The notes beneath the pieces were generated by a model that did not search any database, was not told the DNA's origin, and saw only the letters and a program-made list of their open reading frames with translations. From the NCBI RefSeq assembly GCF_002770725.1, contig NZ_NQVN01000010.1:1-64000 (forward strand): a stretch of 64,000 nt of DNA, given 5' to 3'. The DNA is from Pleomorphomonas carboxyditropha. GTDB lineage: Bacteria > Pseudomonadota > Alphaproteobacteria > Rhizobiales > Pleomorphomonadaceae. The position numbers and the translations under genes were made by a program. Positions 26,187-33,852 of the stretch are shown here, piece after piece. Within the stretch, counting starts at the first letter, position 1. The number at the start of each line of letters is the position of its first letter.

Positions 26187-27203
26187 ATGCCGGCGGCAAG
26201 ACGCGGCATCGTCACCGGGGGAACCTGGTGCGTCGACAACAATCGCCTGATCAGCTTCTGGCCGGAGGAGGACGGCATCGCCGAAATCCTTTCCCAGGAG
26301 CTGGCCGGCGGCGGCTCCGGCTGCAACCTCGCGGTCGACATCCGGCATCTCGATCCGGCGATGCCGGTCGAGACCATCGCCATCGTCGGCGACGACGAGG
26401 GCGGACGTTTCCTGAGGAGCATCGCCGAGGAGGCGGGCATCGATCACCGGCAGATGCACGTCGACGGTTCGCTGCCGACGCAGTTCACCGACGCCTATGC
26501 CTCGGCGACGACGCATCGCCGCACCCACCTGTTCGCCAAGGGGGTGGCGGCGTCGCTCACCCCCGACCACTTCGATCTCGCAGCGACGACCGGGCGCATC
26601 CTGCACCTGGGGCTGCCGGGGTTCCACAAGCAGCTCGACGGCGTCTGGGCGGATGGCGACAACGGCTGGGTGACGGTGCTGAAGAAGGCGCGCGCCCTCG
26701 GTCTCAAGACCAATATCGAGCTGGCCAGCCTCGAGGCGCGCGTGCTCGCCGACACGGTGATGCCCTGCCTCGGTCACCTCGACTATGTCGTGGTCAACGA
26801 CGCCGAGATCGGCGCGCTGGCCGGCCTGCCGACGGTCTGCCATGGCGTCACCGACGCCGGCCTTTGCGAGGCGGCGGCGCGGAAGGTGCTGGAAGACGGC
26901 GCCATGGAGCTGGTGGTGGTGCACTGGCCGAAGCTCGCCATCGCGGTCGCCCGCGACGGCACGGTTGCCAGGAAGACCTCGTGCGCCGTTCCGCCCGATC
27001 TGGTGGTCGGCGCCAACGGCGCCGGCGACGCCTTCGCCGCCGGCATGATCTACGGCCTCCACGAGGGCTGGCCGCTCGAAAAGTCGCTGGCGCTGGCCCA
27101 TGCGACGGCGGCCTGCTCGCTCCGTTCGGTCACCACTTCCGGCGCGGTGGTCGGCTGGCAGGAGACGCTGAGGCTGGCGGACGCCTGGGGCTGGAAGGTC
27201 TGA
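26187..27203 (+). CDS. PfkB family sugar kinase
   Basis: A 338-residue carbohydrate kinase of the ribokinase/PfkB family. It shows the N-terminal glycine-rich substrate-binding region (LAGGGSGCNLAVDIRHL, about 47-63) and the C-terminal signature VVGANGAGDAFAAGM near residues 274-288, with the catalytic-base aspartate. The substrate is probably a ketose or ketose phosphate, inferred from the coupled aldolase-like gene two bases upstream. A terminator hairpin follows. The sequence is not close to any single characterised kinase that I can name. Confidence 0.85.
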   Translation: MPAARRGIVTGGTWCVDNNRLISFWPEEDGIAEILSQELAGGGSGCNLAVDIRHLDPAMPVETIAIVGDDEGGRFLRSIAEEAGIDHRQMHVDGSLPTQFTDAYASATTHRRTHLFAKGVAASLTPDHFDLAATTGRILHLGLPGFHKQLDGVWADGDNGWVTVLKKARALGLKTNIELASLEARVLADTVMPCLGHLDYVVVNDAEIGALAGLPTVCHGVTDAGLCEAAARKVLEDGAMELVVVHWPKLAIAVARDGTVARKTSCAVPPDLVVGANGAGDAFAAGMIYGLHEGWPLEKSLALAHATAACSLRSVTTSGAVVGWQETLRLADAWGWKV

Positions 27204-27213
27204 AACAAAACTT

Positions 27214-27244
27214 CCCCGGCAGGGCTACCCGCCGGGGGATTTTC
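27214..27244. terminator. Terminator between the convergent kinase genes
   Basis: CCCCGGC (27214-27220) pairs with GCCGGGG (27231-27237). Beyond a bulged A, GGG (27222-27224) pairs with CCC (27228-27230). The stem is followed by GATTTTC on the plus strand. It ends the aldolase-PfkB operon and may also serve the opposite FGGY kinase. Confidence 0.75.
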
Positions 27245-27249
27245 ATTGA

Positions 27250-28722
27250 TCACCAGGCGGAAAAGGTCGCCCGTGCCGCGTTGAACGGCTTCAGCGCCGC
27301 GTAGAGCGCGCGGTATTCGCCATAGAGAAAATCCATCCGCTCGCGCCGCGACGGATCGGGCTCGAACAGGCGGTCGGTGGCGACCAGGCGGGCCGCTGCC
27401 TCGCCGATCGACGCAAAGCAGCCGGCGCCGACACCAGCGAGGATGGCCGCTCCCAGCACGCCGGCATCGAGCGTCTTGAGCCGGCGGATCGGCCGGCCCA
27501 GCATGTCGGCGCGGATCTGGCACCAGGGATCGGCGGCGGCGCCGCCACCGGCCATCGAGAAGCCCGTCGCCGGCCGGCCGGCCGAGGATTCCAGCGCCTC
27601 CAGGAGCCAGCGCACCGACGCCGCCACGCCCTCGAAGACGGCGCGCGTCAGGTCGGCCGGTCCCATGGAGCCGTCGAGGCCGATGAAGGCGCCGCGGGCG
27701 CCGATGTCCCAGATCGGCGCCCGCTCGCCCTGAAGATGCGGCAGGAACAACGGCGCCGGACGATGGGGATCGCCGGCGGCGGCGAGGGCCGACAGCTCGG
27801 ACGGCGCTCTGCCGGTGAGGTTCGACAGCCAGGCGAGCGAGGCGCCGCCCGCCTGCGTCGGGCCGGCGTGCAGCGTGATGCCCTCGCAGGTCGGAAAGGC
27901 GACGACGCCGGCGGCGGGATGGCGCGTGCTCGACACCAGGCCGACGATCTCGGAGGTGCCGGAGAGATACATGCAGTCGCCGTCGGCCAGGACGCCGGTG
28001 CCGATGAGTCCGGCCCAGGCGTCCATGGCGCCGGCGACCATCGGCGCGCCGGCGAGCGGCAGCCCCGACCGGATGCGGCCGGCCGGCCGGGTGAAGCCTC
28101 GAAGCGGCGGCAGCCGATCGGCGACGCCCGGCACCAGGTCGACGAGGCGGGGCACGTAGGCGAGCGACTGGTCGATCAGGCCGAAGGCGGTCATCGGGTC
28201 GGCGGTGGCCTCGCCGGTCAGACGCAGGATGCAGTAGTCCTTGGGCGCCATCAGCCAGCGCGTCTTCGCCCAGACGTCGGGGCGGTGGCGCTTGACCCAG
28301 AGGGCGCGGGCCAGCGGATGGCTGGCATCGATCGGCAGCGGCGCGCCCCACCAGCCGATGCGCTCCTCGGCGGAGACCTGCGCGTCGAGCTCGGCGGCTT
28401 CCGCGCCGGCGCGGCCGTCCTGCCAGGTGATCGCCGGCATCAGCGGCGCGCCGTCCCCGCGCAGGAAGACGTGGGTGTTGACCTGGCTGGTCAGCCCGAC
28501 GGCCGCGACGGCGCCGTCCGGCAAGCCGTCGGAGAGACGGGCGAGCGCCGCGGTGACGCGGCCCGTCCAGTCGTCCGGGTGCTGCTCGGCAAGCCCCGGA
28601 GCCGGCCGCGCCGTCGGATAGGGTTCGGCGTATGTGCGGAGTGCCGTGCCGCTTTCGTCGAACAGGCTGGCCTTGACCGAGGTGGTGCCGACGTCGATGC
28701 CGACGAGGAGGGGCGTCTTCAT
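27250..28722 (-). CDS. FGGY family carbohydrate kinase
   Basis: A 490-residue sugar kinase of the FGGY (xylulokinase/glycerol kinase-like) family. The ATP-binding domain begins LLVGIDVGTTSVKASLFDESG. GLTSQVNTHVFL, the catalytic aspartate in VAGAMDAWAGLIG and the phosphate-binding MAGGGAAADPWCQIRADMLG follow in order. The start at MKTPLL was chosen because it precedes the ATP-binding strand directly; an in-frame ATG at 28800 would add 26 residues that look non-coding. The substrate is probably a pentulose, hexulose or polyol. It is divergent from the ABC transporter genes and likely shares their regulation. Confidence 0.88.
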   Translation of the reverse strand: MKTPLLVGIDVGTTSVKASLFDESGTALRTYAEPYPTARPAPGLAEQHPDDWTGRVTAALARLSDGLPDGAVAAVGLTSQVNTHVFLRGDGAPLMPAITWQDGRAGAEAAELDAQVSAEERIGWWGAPLPIDASHPLARALWVKRHRPDVWAKTRWLMAPKDYCILRLTGEATADPMTAFGLIDQSLAYVPRLVDLVPGVADRLPPLRGFTRPAGRIRSGLPLAGAPMVAGAMDAWAGLIGTGVLADGDCMYLSGTSEIVGLVSSTRHPAAGVVAFPTCEGITLHAGPTQAGGASLAWLSNLTGRAPSELSALAAAGDPHRPAPLFLPHLQGERAPIWDIGARGAFIGLDGSMGPADLTRAVFEGVAASVRWLLEALESSAGRPATGFSMAGGGAAADPWCQIRADMLGRPIRRLKTLDAGVLGAAILAGVGAGCFASIGEAAARLVATDRLFEPDPSRRERMDFLYGEYRALYAALKPFNAARATFSAW

Positions 28723-28839
28723 GGGAGAATCCGGAGGCAGAACATGCGGCGCCGAGATCATCACGCCGGTTCCTGTCTGTCCATCCCGGAGGCCCCTCAA
28801 TCGACGGTGATTCGCGGCTTCGTGTTGAACGCCATCCCT

Positions 28840-28897
28840 CCGGCTGCTAACTGTTTTTCAGCCGGGGGGTCGACGGAGGACGCGCGCCTCCGACGAC
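28840..28897 (+). promoter_or_regulatory. Tandem hairpins in the leader of the ABC importer operon
   Basis: CCGGCTG (28840-28846) pairs with CAGCCGG (28859-28865). Directly after it GTCGACGGAGG (28869-28879) pairs with CCTCCGACGAC (28887-28897) with one A-A mismatch. Both are on the plus strand, just before the binding-protein gene at 28928. They could stabilise the mRNA or act in attenuation. Confidence 0.45.
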
Positions 28898-28927
28898 CGG
28901 CCCGAAAGAAAAACGGGGAACGCACAC

Positions 28928-29860
28928 ATGACAGCTTCGCTCCGCACGCGGCTTCCGACCGCCGCGCTGTTCCTTTCCGCCGTGCTGGCGGCCGGCGCCG
29001 CCGCGGCGGCCGGCAAGATCGCGGTGATCACGCCCTATCTGGCCCAGCCGGGCACCCAGTTCTACGTCGAGGCCTTCCAGGAGGCCGCCAAGGACAAGGC
29101 GTGGGACGTCAACGTCATCGACACCAAGGGCGACGTCGCGGCCGTCATCTCCCGCCTCGAGGACGCGGCGACGCAGAAGGTCGACGCGGTGGTGATCAAC
29201 GTCGATCCGGCGCAGGTCGAGGCGGGGCTTGCCGCCGTCAAGGACGCCGGCATCCCGGTGGTCGGCATGGATGCCGGCGCCAGCCCCTATCTCGTCACCA
29301 ACGTGACGTCCAACGGCTATGCCATGGCCGCCGACACCGCCGCCTATGTCGCCAACCGGATCGGCGGCAAGGGCAACGTCGTCATGTTCGTGTTCGACGC
29401 CTTCCCGCCGGTGCAGGTGCGCGGCGTGATCGCCGACGCGGTGTTCGGCAACAATCCCGACATCAAGGTGCTCGACCGGGTGACGCCCGACGTTTCGGAC
29501 GGCGGCATCGCCGACAGCCGCGCCAAGATGGAGGCGATCCTCGCCGCCAACCCGGACAAGGGCTCGATCTCGGCCGTCTGGGCGGCCTGGGACCAGCCGG
29601 CGCTCGGCGCGCTGCAGGCGATCGAGGCGGCGGGCCGTCAGGACGAGGGCATCGTCGTCACCGGCATCGACGCCAATCCGCAGGCGCGCGAGGCGATCGC
29701 CGCCGGCGGCAATTTCGAGGCGTCGATGGCGCAGGATTTCCACGGCATCGGCAAGGCCGCCGCCGAGGCGGTGGCCCAGACGCTCTCCGGCAAGCCGCCG
29801 AAGTCGTCGGTCGTCTACGTGCCGACCAAGCTGATCACCGCCGACAACGTCGGGGACTGA
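28928..29860 (+). CDS. Ribose-type ABC transporter substrate-binding protein
   Basis: A 310-residue periplasmic binding protein of the RbsB-like (Peripla_BP_4) type. A signal peptide covers about residues 1-28 (basic start, hydrophobic core, cut after AAAAA). The mature part begins GKIAVITPYLAQPGTQFYVEAF and shows VDAVVINVDPAQVEAGLAAVKDAGIPVVGMDAG, typical for this fold. It should deliver a monosaccharide or related sugar to the permease. It is the first gene of the importer operon, behind two leader hairpins, and is followed by a small hairpin before the ATPase gene. Confidence 0.92.
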   Translation: MTASLRTRLPTAALFLSAVLAAGAAAAAGKIAVITPYLAQPGTQFYVEAFQEAAKDKAWDVNVIDTKGDVAAVISRLEDAATQKVDAVVINVDPAQVEAGLAAVKDAGIPVVGMDAGASPYLVTNVTSNGYAMAADTAAYVANRIGGKGNVVMFVFDAFPPVQVRGVIADAVFGNNPDIKVLDRVTPDVSDGGIADSRAKMEAILAANPDKGSISAVWAAWDQPALGALQAIEAAGRQDEGIVVTGIDANPQAREAIAAGGNFEASMAQDFHGIGKAAAEAVAQTLSGKPPKSSVVYVPTKLITADNVGD

Positions 29861-29882
29861 CGGGTATTTCGCAACACCGGAT

Positions 29883-29900
29883 GGGTGGCAGGTGCCGCCC
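29883..29900 (+). promoter_or_regulatory. Intercistronic hairpin between binding protein and ATPase genes
   Basis: GGGTGGC (29883-29889) pairs with GCCGCCC (29894-29900) with one T-G pair around AGGT. Hairpins at this place in ABC operons often let the binding protein be made in excess over the membrane parts. That role is inferred. Confidence 0.5.
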
Positions 29901-29919
29901 TTCCCAATGGATTTCTCCC

Positions 29920-31449
29920 ATGACGCTGCTTTCGATCCGCGACCTCGACAAGAGCTTCGCCGGCGCCCGGGCGCTCGGCGGCGCCTCGCTCGAGGTGCGG
30001 GCCGGCGAAGTGCATGCCCTGATGGGCGAGAACGGCGCCGGCAAGTCGACCTTGATCAAGGTGCTGGCCGGCGTGGTGAAGCCGGACGCCGGAACGATCG
30101 AGATCGACGGCGCGCCGGTCGCCATCGCGTCGCCGGCCGAGGCGCTCCGCCTCGGTCTGCGCTTCATCCACCAGGAGCTGTCGGTGGTGCCGCATCTGTC
30201 GGTCGCCGAGAATATCTTCCTCGGCCGCGACTATCCGCGCCGCTGGGGCGTCTGGATCGACTGGGACGGTCTCAATCGCCGTGCCGCCGCCGTGCTGGCC
30301 GGCCTCGGCGTCAGCCACATCCAGCCGGCGCGCAAGATGGCGCGTCTTTCGGTCGGCGACCAGATGCTGGTGAAGATCGCCGCCGCCTTTCAGGATGCCA
30401 GTCTGGAGGGCGGCGCCCCGGCCCGCCTCTATGTGATGGACGAGCCGACGGCGGCGCTGTCGGCCGAGGAATCGCAGCGCCTGTTCGCGGTGATCCGCCG
30501 GCTGCGCGCGGCGGGCGCCGGCATCGTCTACGTGTCGCACCGGCTCGACGAGGTGATGGAGCTCGCCGATCGGCTCACCGTGCTGCGCGACGGCTCCACG
30601 GTGGCGACGCGCGACATCGCCGGCCTCCAGAAGCTGGAGGTGATCGAGCTGATGATCGGCCGCCGGTTTGCCGAGGGCTATCCGCCGCGCCTGGCGCCGG
30701 TGTCGGACGAGGTGGCGCTCGGCGTCGAGCATCTTTCCACAGCTTATCTACAGGACGTGTCCTTCGAGGTGCGCAAGGGCGAGATCCTCGGCCTTGCCGG
30801 TCTCGAGGGCGCCGGCCAGAGCGAAGTCATCCGGGCGATCGTCGGCGCCGACGGCGGTCACGACGGCGCCGTCAGCCTCGCCGGCCGGCCGGTCCGGATC
30901 GAAGAGCCGGTGTCGGCCTGGCAGAAGGGCCTCGCCTTCCTGCCGCGCGAGCGGCGCCAGGAAGCGCTGGTGCCCTCGGCGTCGATCGCCGGCAACGTGT
31001 CGCTGCCGCACCTCGACGATCTCGTCCGCTTCGGCCTCGTCCTCGACCGGGCGGCGGAGGCCGAACAGGCGGTGGAACTCGGCCGGCAGGTGAAGCTCAA
31101 GGCCAAGGGACCGCGCCAGAAGGTGCGCGAGCTCTCCGGCGGCAACCAGCAGAAGGTGGTGTTCGCCCGGGCGATCGCCGGCAAGCCCGAGGTGCTGCTG
31201 CTCGACGAGCCGACGCGCGGCGTCGACGTCGGCGCCCGCTACGATATCCACGCCTTGCTCCGCGAGCTGACGGCCGAGGGAAAGGCCGTGGTGCTCGCCT
31301 CTTCCGACCTGCCGGAGCTCGTCTACATGGCCGACCGCGTCATCGTCTTCCGGGACGGCAAGGTGGCGACCACCGTTTCCACCGAGGGCCTCGACCAGGC
31401 CGGGCTCGCCGCCCTCTGCTTCGGCGCGCCGGCCGCGCCCTCCGCCTGA
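29920..31449 (+). CDS. Ribose-type ABC transporter ATP-binding protein (double ATPase)
   Basis: A 509-residue cytoplasmic ATPase with two ABC domains, as in RbsA/MglA/XylG. The first domain has Walker A GENGAGKST at 36-44, LSVGDQMLVKIAAAF in place of a strict signature, and VMDEPTAALS. The second has a degenerate Walker A (GLEGAGQSEV) but a full signature LSGGNQQKVVFARAI and LLLDEPTRGVDVGARYD. That asymmetry is usual for the family. An insertion around residues 155-165 (DASLEGGAPAR) lengthens the first domain slightly. It is followed 11 bases later by the permease gene. Confidence 0.93.
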   Translation: MTLLSIRDLDKSFAGARALGGASLEVRAGEVHALMGENGAGKSTLIKVLAGVVKPDAGTIEIDGAPVAIASPAEALRLGLRFIHQELSVVPHLSVAENIFLGRDYPRRWGVWIDWDGLNRRAAAVLAGLGVSHIQPARKMARLSVGDQMLVKIAAAFQDASLEGGAPARLYVMDEPTAALSAEESQRLFAVIRRLRAAGAGIVYVSHRLDEVMELADRLTVLRDGSTVATRDIAGLQKLEVIELMIGRRFAEGYPPRLAPVSDEVALGVEHLSTAYLQDVSFEVRKGEILGLAGLEGAGQSEVIRAIVGADGGHDGAVSLAGRPVRIEEPVSAWQKGLAFLPRERRQEALVPSASIAGNVSLPHLDDLVRFGLVLDRAAEAEQAVELGRQVKLKAKGPRQKVRELSGGNQQKVVFARAIAGKPEVLLLDEPTRGVDVGARYDIHALLRELTAEGKAVVLASSDLPELVYMADRVIVFRDGKVATTVSTEGLDQAGLAALCFGAPAAPSA

Positions 31450-31460
31450 AGGAACTCTCC

Positions 31461-32411
31461 GTGGCTTCCGCGTTCAAGACCTACGGCACGCTGATCGGCT
31501 TCGTCCTCGTCGTCGTTTTCTTCTGGATCGAGATCCCCGACACCTTCATGACGGCGAAGAACTGGCTGAACATCAGCCAGCAGGTGTCGATGCTGGCGGT
31601 GGTCGCCTTCACGATGACCATCGTCATGGTGATGGGCGACTTCGACCTCTCCGTCGGCTCGATGGCCTCGCTTGCCGGCATCGTGGCGGCGCTTGCCTTC
31701 CGCGACGGCCATGGCGTGTGGGTCGGCGTGGCGCTGGCGCTTATCGTCGGTCTCGCCGGCGGCCTCCTCAACGGCGCGCTCGTCGCCTATGTCGGCATCC
31801 TGCCGTTCGTGGCGACGCTCGGCACGCTGACCGTCTACAGCGGCCTCGCCTTCCTGGTCTCCGGCGGCAAGACCATTTTCGGCCGCGACATTCCCACCAC
31901 CTTCTCGGGCTTTGCCCGCTCCGGCATTCCGCTCGCGGAGACGATAAGCCTGCCGAGCCTGACCATCGTCGCCGCGCTGGTGCTTATGGTCGTCTGGTTC
32001 GTGCTGGAGCAGACCACGTTCGGCCGGCGGCTCTACGCCATCGGCGGCAACAAGGAGGCGGCGCGCCTCGCCGGCATCCGCGTCAGGCGGCTGCGCTTCC
32101 TCGCCTTCGGCCTCAGCGGGCTCGGCGCGGCGACGGCCGGGCTGATGTATGCGAGCCGGGTGGCCTCGGCCAACCCGACGCAGGGCTCGGGCCTGATGCT
32201 CGACGCCATCGCCGCCGTCTTCCTCGGCATGACCATGAGCGAGGAGGGCGAGCCGCACGTGGCGGCGACGCTGGTCGGCGTGCTGATCCTCGGCGTGCTC
32301 GGCAACGGCCTCACCCAGATGAGCATCGACAGCTACGTGCGCGAGGTGCTGATCGGCTCGATCATCGTGCTCGCGGTGGCCACATCGTCGATCGGCAAGG
32401 CGAGGGGATGA
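31461..32411 (+). CDS. Ribose-type ABC transporter permease
   Basis: A 316-residue inner-membrane permease of the RbsC/BPD_transp_2 type with eight to ten hydrophobic segments. Diagnostic sequences are MGDFDLSVGSMASLAG, GILPFVATLGTLTVYSGLAFLVSGGKTI and RRLYAIGGNKEAARLAGIRVRR. The start is GTG at 31461, chosen because AAGGA lies about eight bases upstream and the N-terminus then matches the family. It completes the importer with the two genes before it. Confidence 0.92.
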   Translation: MASAFKTYGTLIGFVLVVVFFWIEIPDTFMTAKNWLNISQQVSMLAVVAFTMTIVMVMGDFDLSVGSMASLAGIVAALAFRDGHGVWVGVALALIVGLAGGLLNGALVAYVGILPFVATLGTLTVYSGLAFLVSGGKTIFGRDIPTTFSGFARSGIPLAETISLPSLTIVAALVLMVVWFVLEQTTFGRRLYAIGGNKEAARLAGIRVRRLRFLAFGLSGLGAATAGLMYASRVASANPTQGSGLMLDAIAAVFLGMTMSEEGEPHVAATLVGVLILGVLGNGLTQMSIDSYVREVLIGSIIVLAVATSSIGKARG

Positions 32412-32469
32412 GACGGCGACGCCGCCGGCCACGGCCGACGGCGTTGCATGCATCCTTGATGTCCGGTCT

Positions 32470-33735
32470 TCAGATCCGGATGCCCTCGGTCATCAGGCCT
32501 TGCACCAGGCTGCCGGAAGTCGGCAGCAGCGGGATCAGGCAGGCCTGCACCGAGTGGTAGATGTCGGGCCGGCCGTAGAAGGGGTTGGTGGCCGGCCGGT
32601 TTTGCGCGTCGAGCTGCGGGATGAAGGCGCCGGTCGCCCGGTCGATCAGGTGATCCGTGGTGAAGTCCCAGATGCGGCGATACCAGTCCTCGTAGAAGGG
32701 GTCGCCGGTGATCGACGCCAGGAAGTGGGCGGCGCCGATACCCTCGCAGCAGGGCCACCAGAAGCGGTCGGGCACCGACGGTTTGCCGTCCCAGCCAACG
32801 GTGTAGTAGAAGCCGCCGCGCTCGCTGTCCCAGCCCTCGCCGACGGCGAGGCGGAACAGGTTCTGCGCCGCGTCCGGCAGCCAGCCGAGCTTGCGCCCGC
32901 CGAGCTCCCAGAGCTGGAGCAGGAGACGCGCCCATTCCAGCCAGTGGCCGGGCGTCGAGCCGTAGGGCTTGAACATCGGGTTGCCGACATAGTCGAGCGT
33001 CAGGTTCCACTTGCCGTCGAAATGCTCGGGCAGCCGCCAGCCGTTGCGCGAGGCGAAACGGTCGACGATCAGCTCGGCGATGCTCTCGGCCTTGCGCAGA
33101 TATTCCGTGTCGTCGGTCACCTCGAAGGCCGCCATCAGCGACTCGGTGAGGTGCATGTTGGAGTTCTGGCCGCGATAGTCGCCGATCGGCTGCCAGTCGG
33201 CGGTGAACTCCTCGGCGACGGCGCCCGGCACCGGCTCCCAGAAGCGGGAAACCAGGATATCGGTGACGTCGGCGATCAGCCTGTCGGCATCGGGATGGCC
33301 GGCCGCCTTGGCGGTGGCGCCGGCGAGAAGAACGTGGGCATGGCCATAGGCCTGCTTGGTGGGATCGGTCAACGTGCCGTAGCCGACGCCCCAGTGATAG
33401 CCGCCGTTCGCCGCGTCGCGGTGGCCGTTCCACAGGAAATCCATGCCCTGGTCGACCACCGTCGCGGCGCCGGGCCGGCCCATCAGCGAGGCGATGCCGA
33501 AGGCGTGCACCAGGCGGGTGGTGATGTGGAGATTGCGCGAGGGTGGCAGGCCGCCGTCGGCGCCCGGCGCCATCGGCCGCCCGGCCTCGTCGAGCTCGAA
33601 ATAGCCGCCCAGCGGGTTGCGGCAGCCGGCCTCGAAGAAGGAAAAGAGCGCGTCGGCGCGGCCGAGCAGCCAGAGGCGATGAGGCGCGCGCTCCACCCAG
33701 CGGCCGTGCGCGGCGGATTTCAATTGCCTGAGCAT
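32470..33735 (-). CDS. AGE-family sugar isomerase, YihS-like
   Basis: A 421-residue alpha/alpha-barrel enzyme of the N-acylglucosamine 2-epimerase (AGE) family. As I recall the sequences, it resembles the YihS (sulfoquinovose/mannose isomerase) branch most: LMGRPGAATVVDQGMDF, GDYRGQNSNMHLTESLMAAFEVTDD, LPEHFDGKWN, YGSTPGHWLEWARLLLQL and the final DIYHSVQACL. Histidines H195, H238 and H394 and arginine R74 fall at positions expected for the active site. It would convert an aldose to a ketose. It lies downstream of the GH36 gene on the same strand and converges on the permease gene. Confidence 0.85.
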   Translation of the reverse strand: MLRQLKSAAHGRWVERAPHRLWLLGRADALFSFFEAGCRNPLGGYFELDEAGRPMAPGADGGLPPSRNLHITTRLVHAFGIASLMGRPGAATVVDQGMDFLWNGHRDAANGGYHWGVGYGTLTDPTKQAYGHAHVLLAGATAKAAGHPDADRLIADVTDILVSRFWEPVPGAVAEEFTADWQPIGDYRGQNSNMHLTESLMAAFEVTDDTEYLRKAESIAELIVDRFASRNGWRLPEHFDGKWNLTLDYVGNPMFKPYGSTPGHWLEWARLLLQLWELGGRKLGWLPDAAQNLFRLAVGEGWDSERGGFYYTVGWDGKPSVPDRFWWPCCEGIGAAHFLASITGDPFYEDWYRRIWDFTTDHLIDRATGAFIPQLDAQNRPATNPFYGRPDIYHSVQACLIPLLPTSGSLVQGLMTEGIRI

Positions 33736-33852
33736 TTCTTTTCCTCCCGGGGCGGCGGTGCGTCTCCAGCCGTCTCTATCTTTTTAGCACCGCCCGCCGT
33801 CGGGACAACTTCAGGAAATCACCGAGCCCAGCCTTTCGCTTGGCATGGTTGA

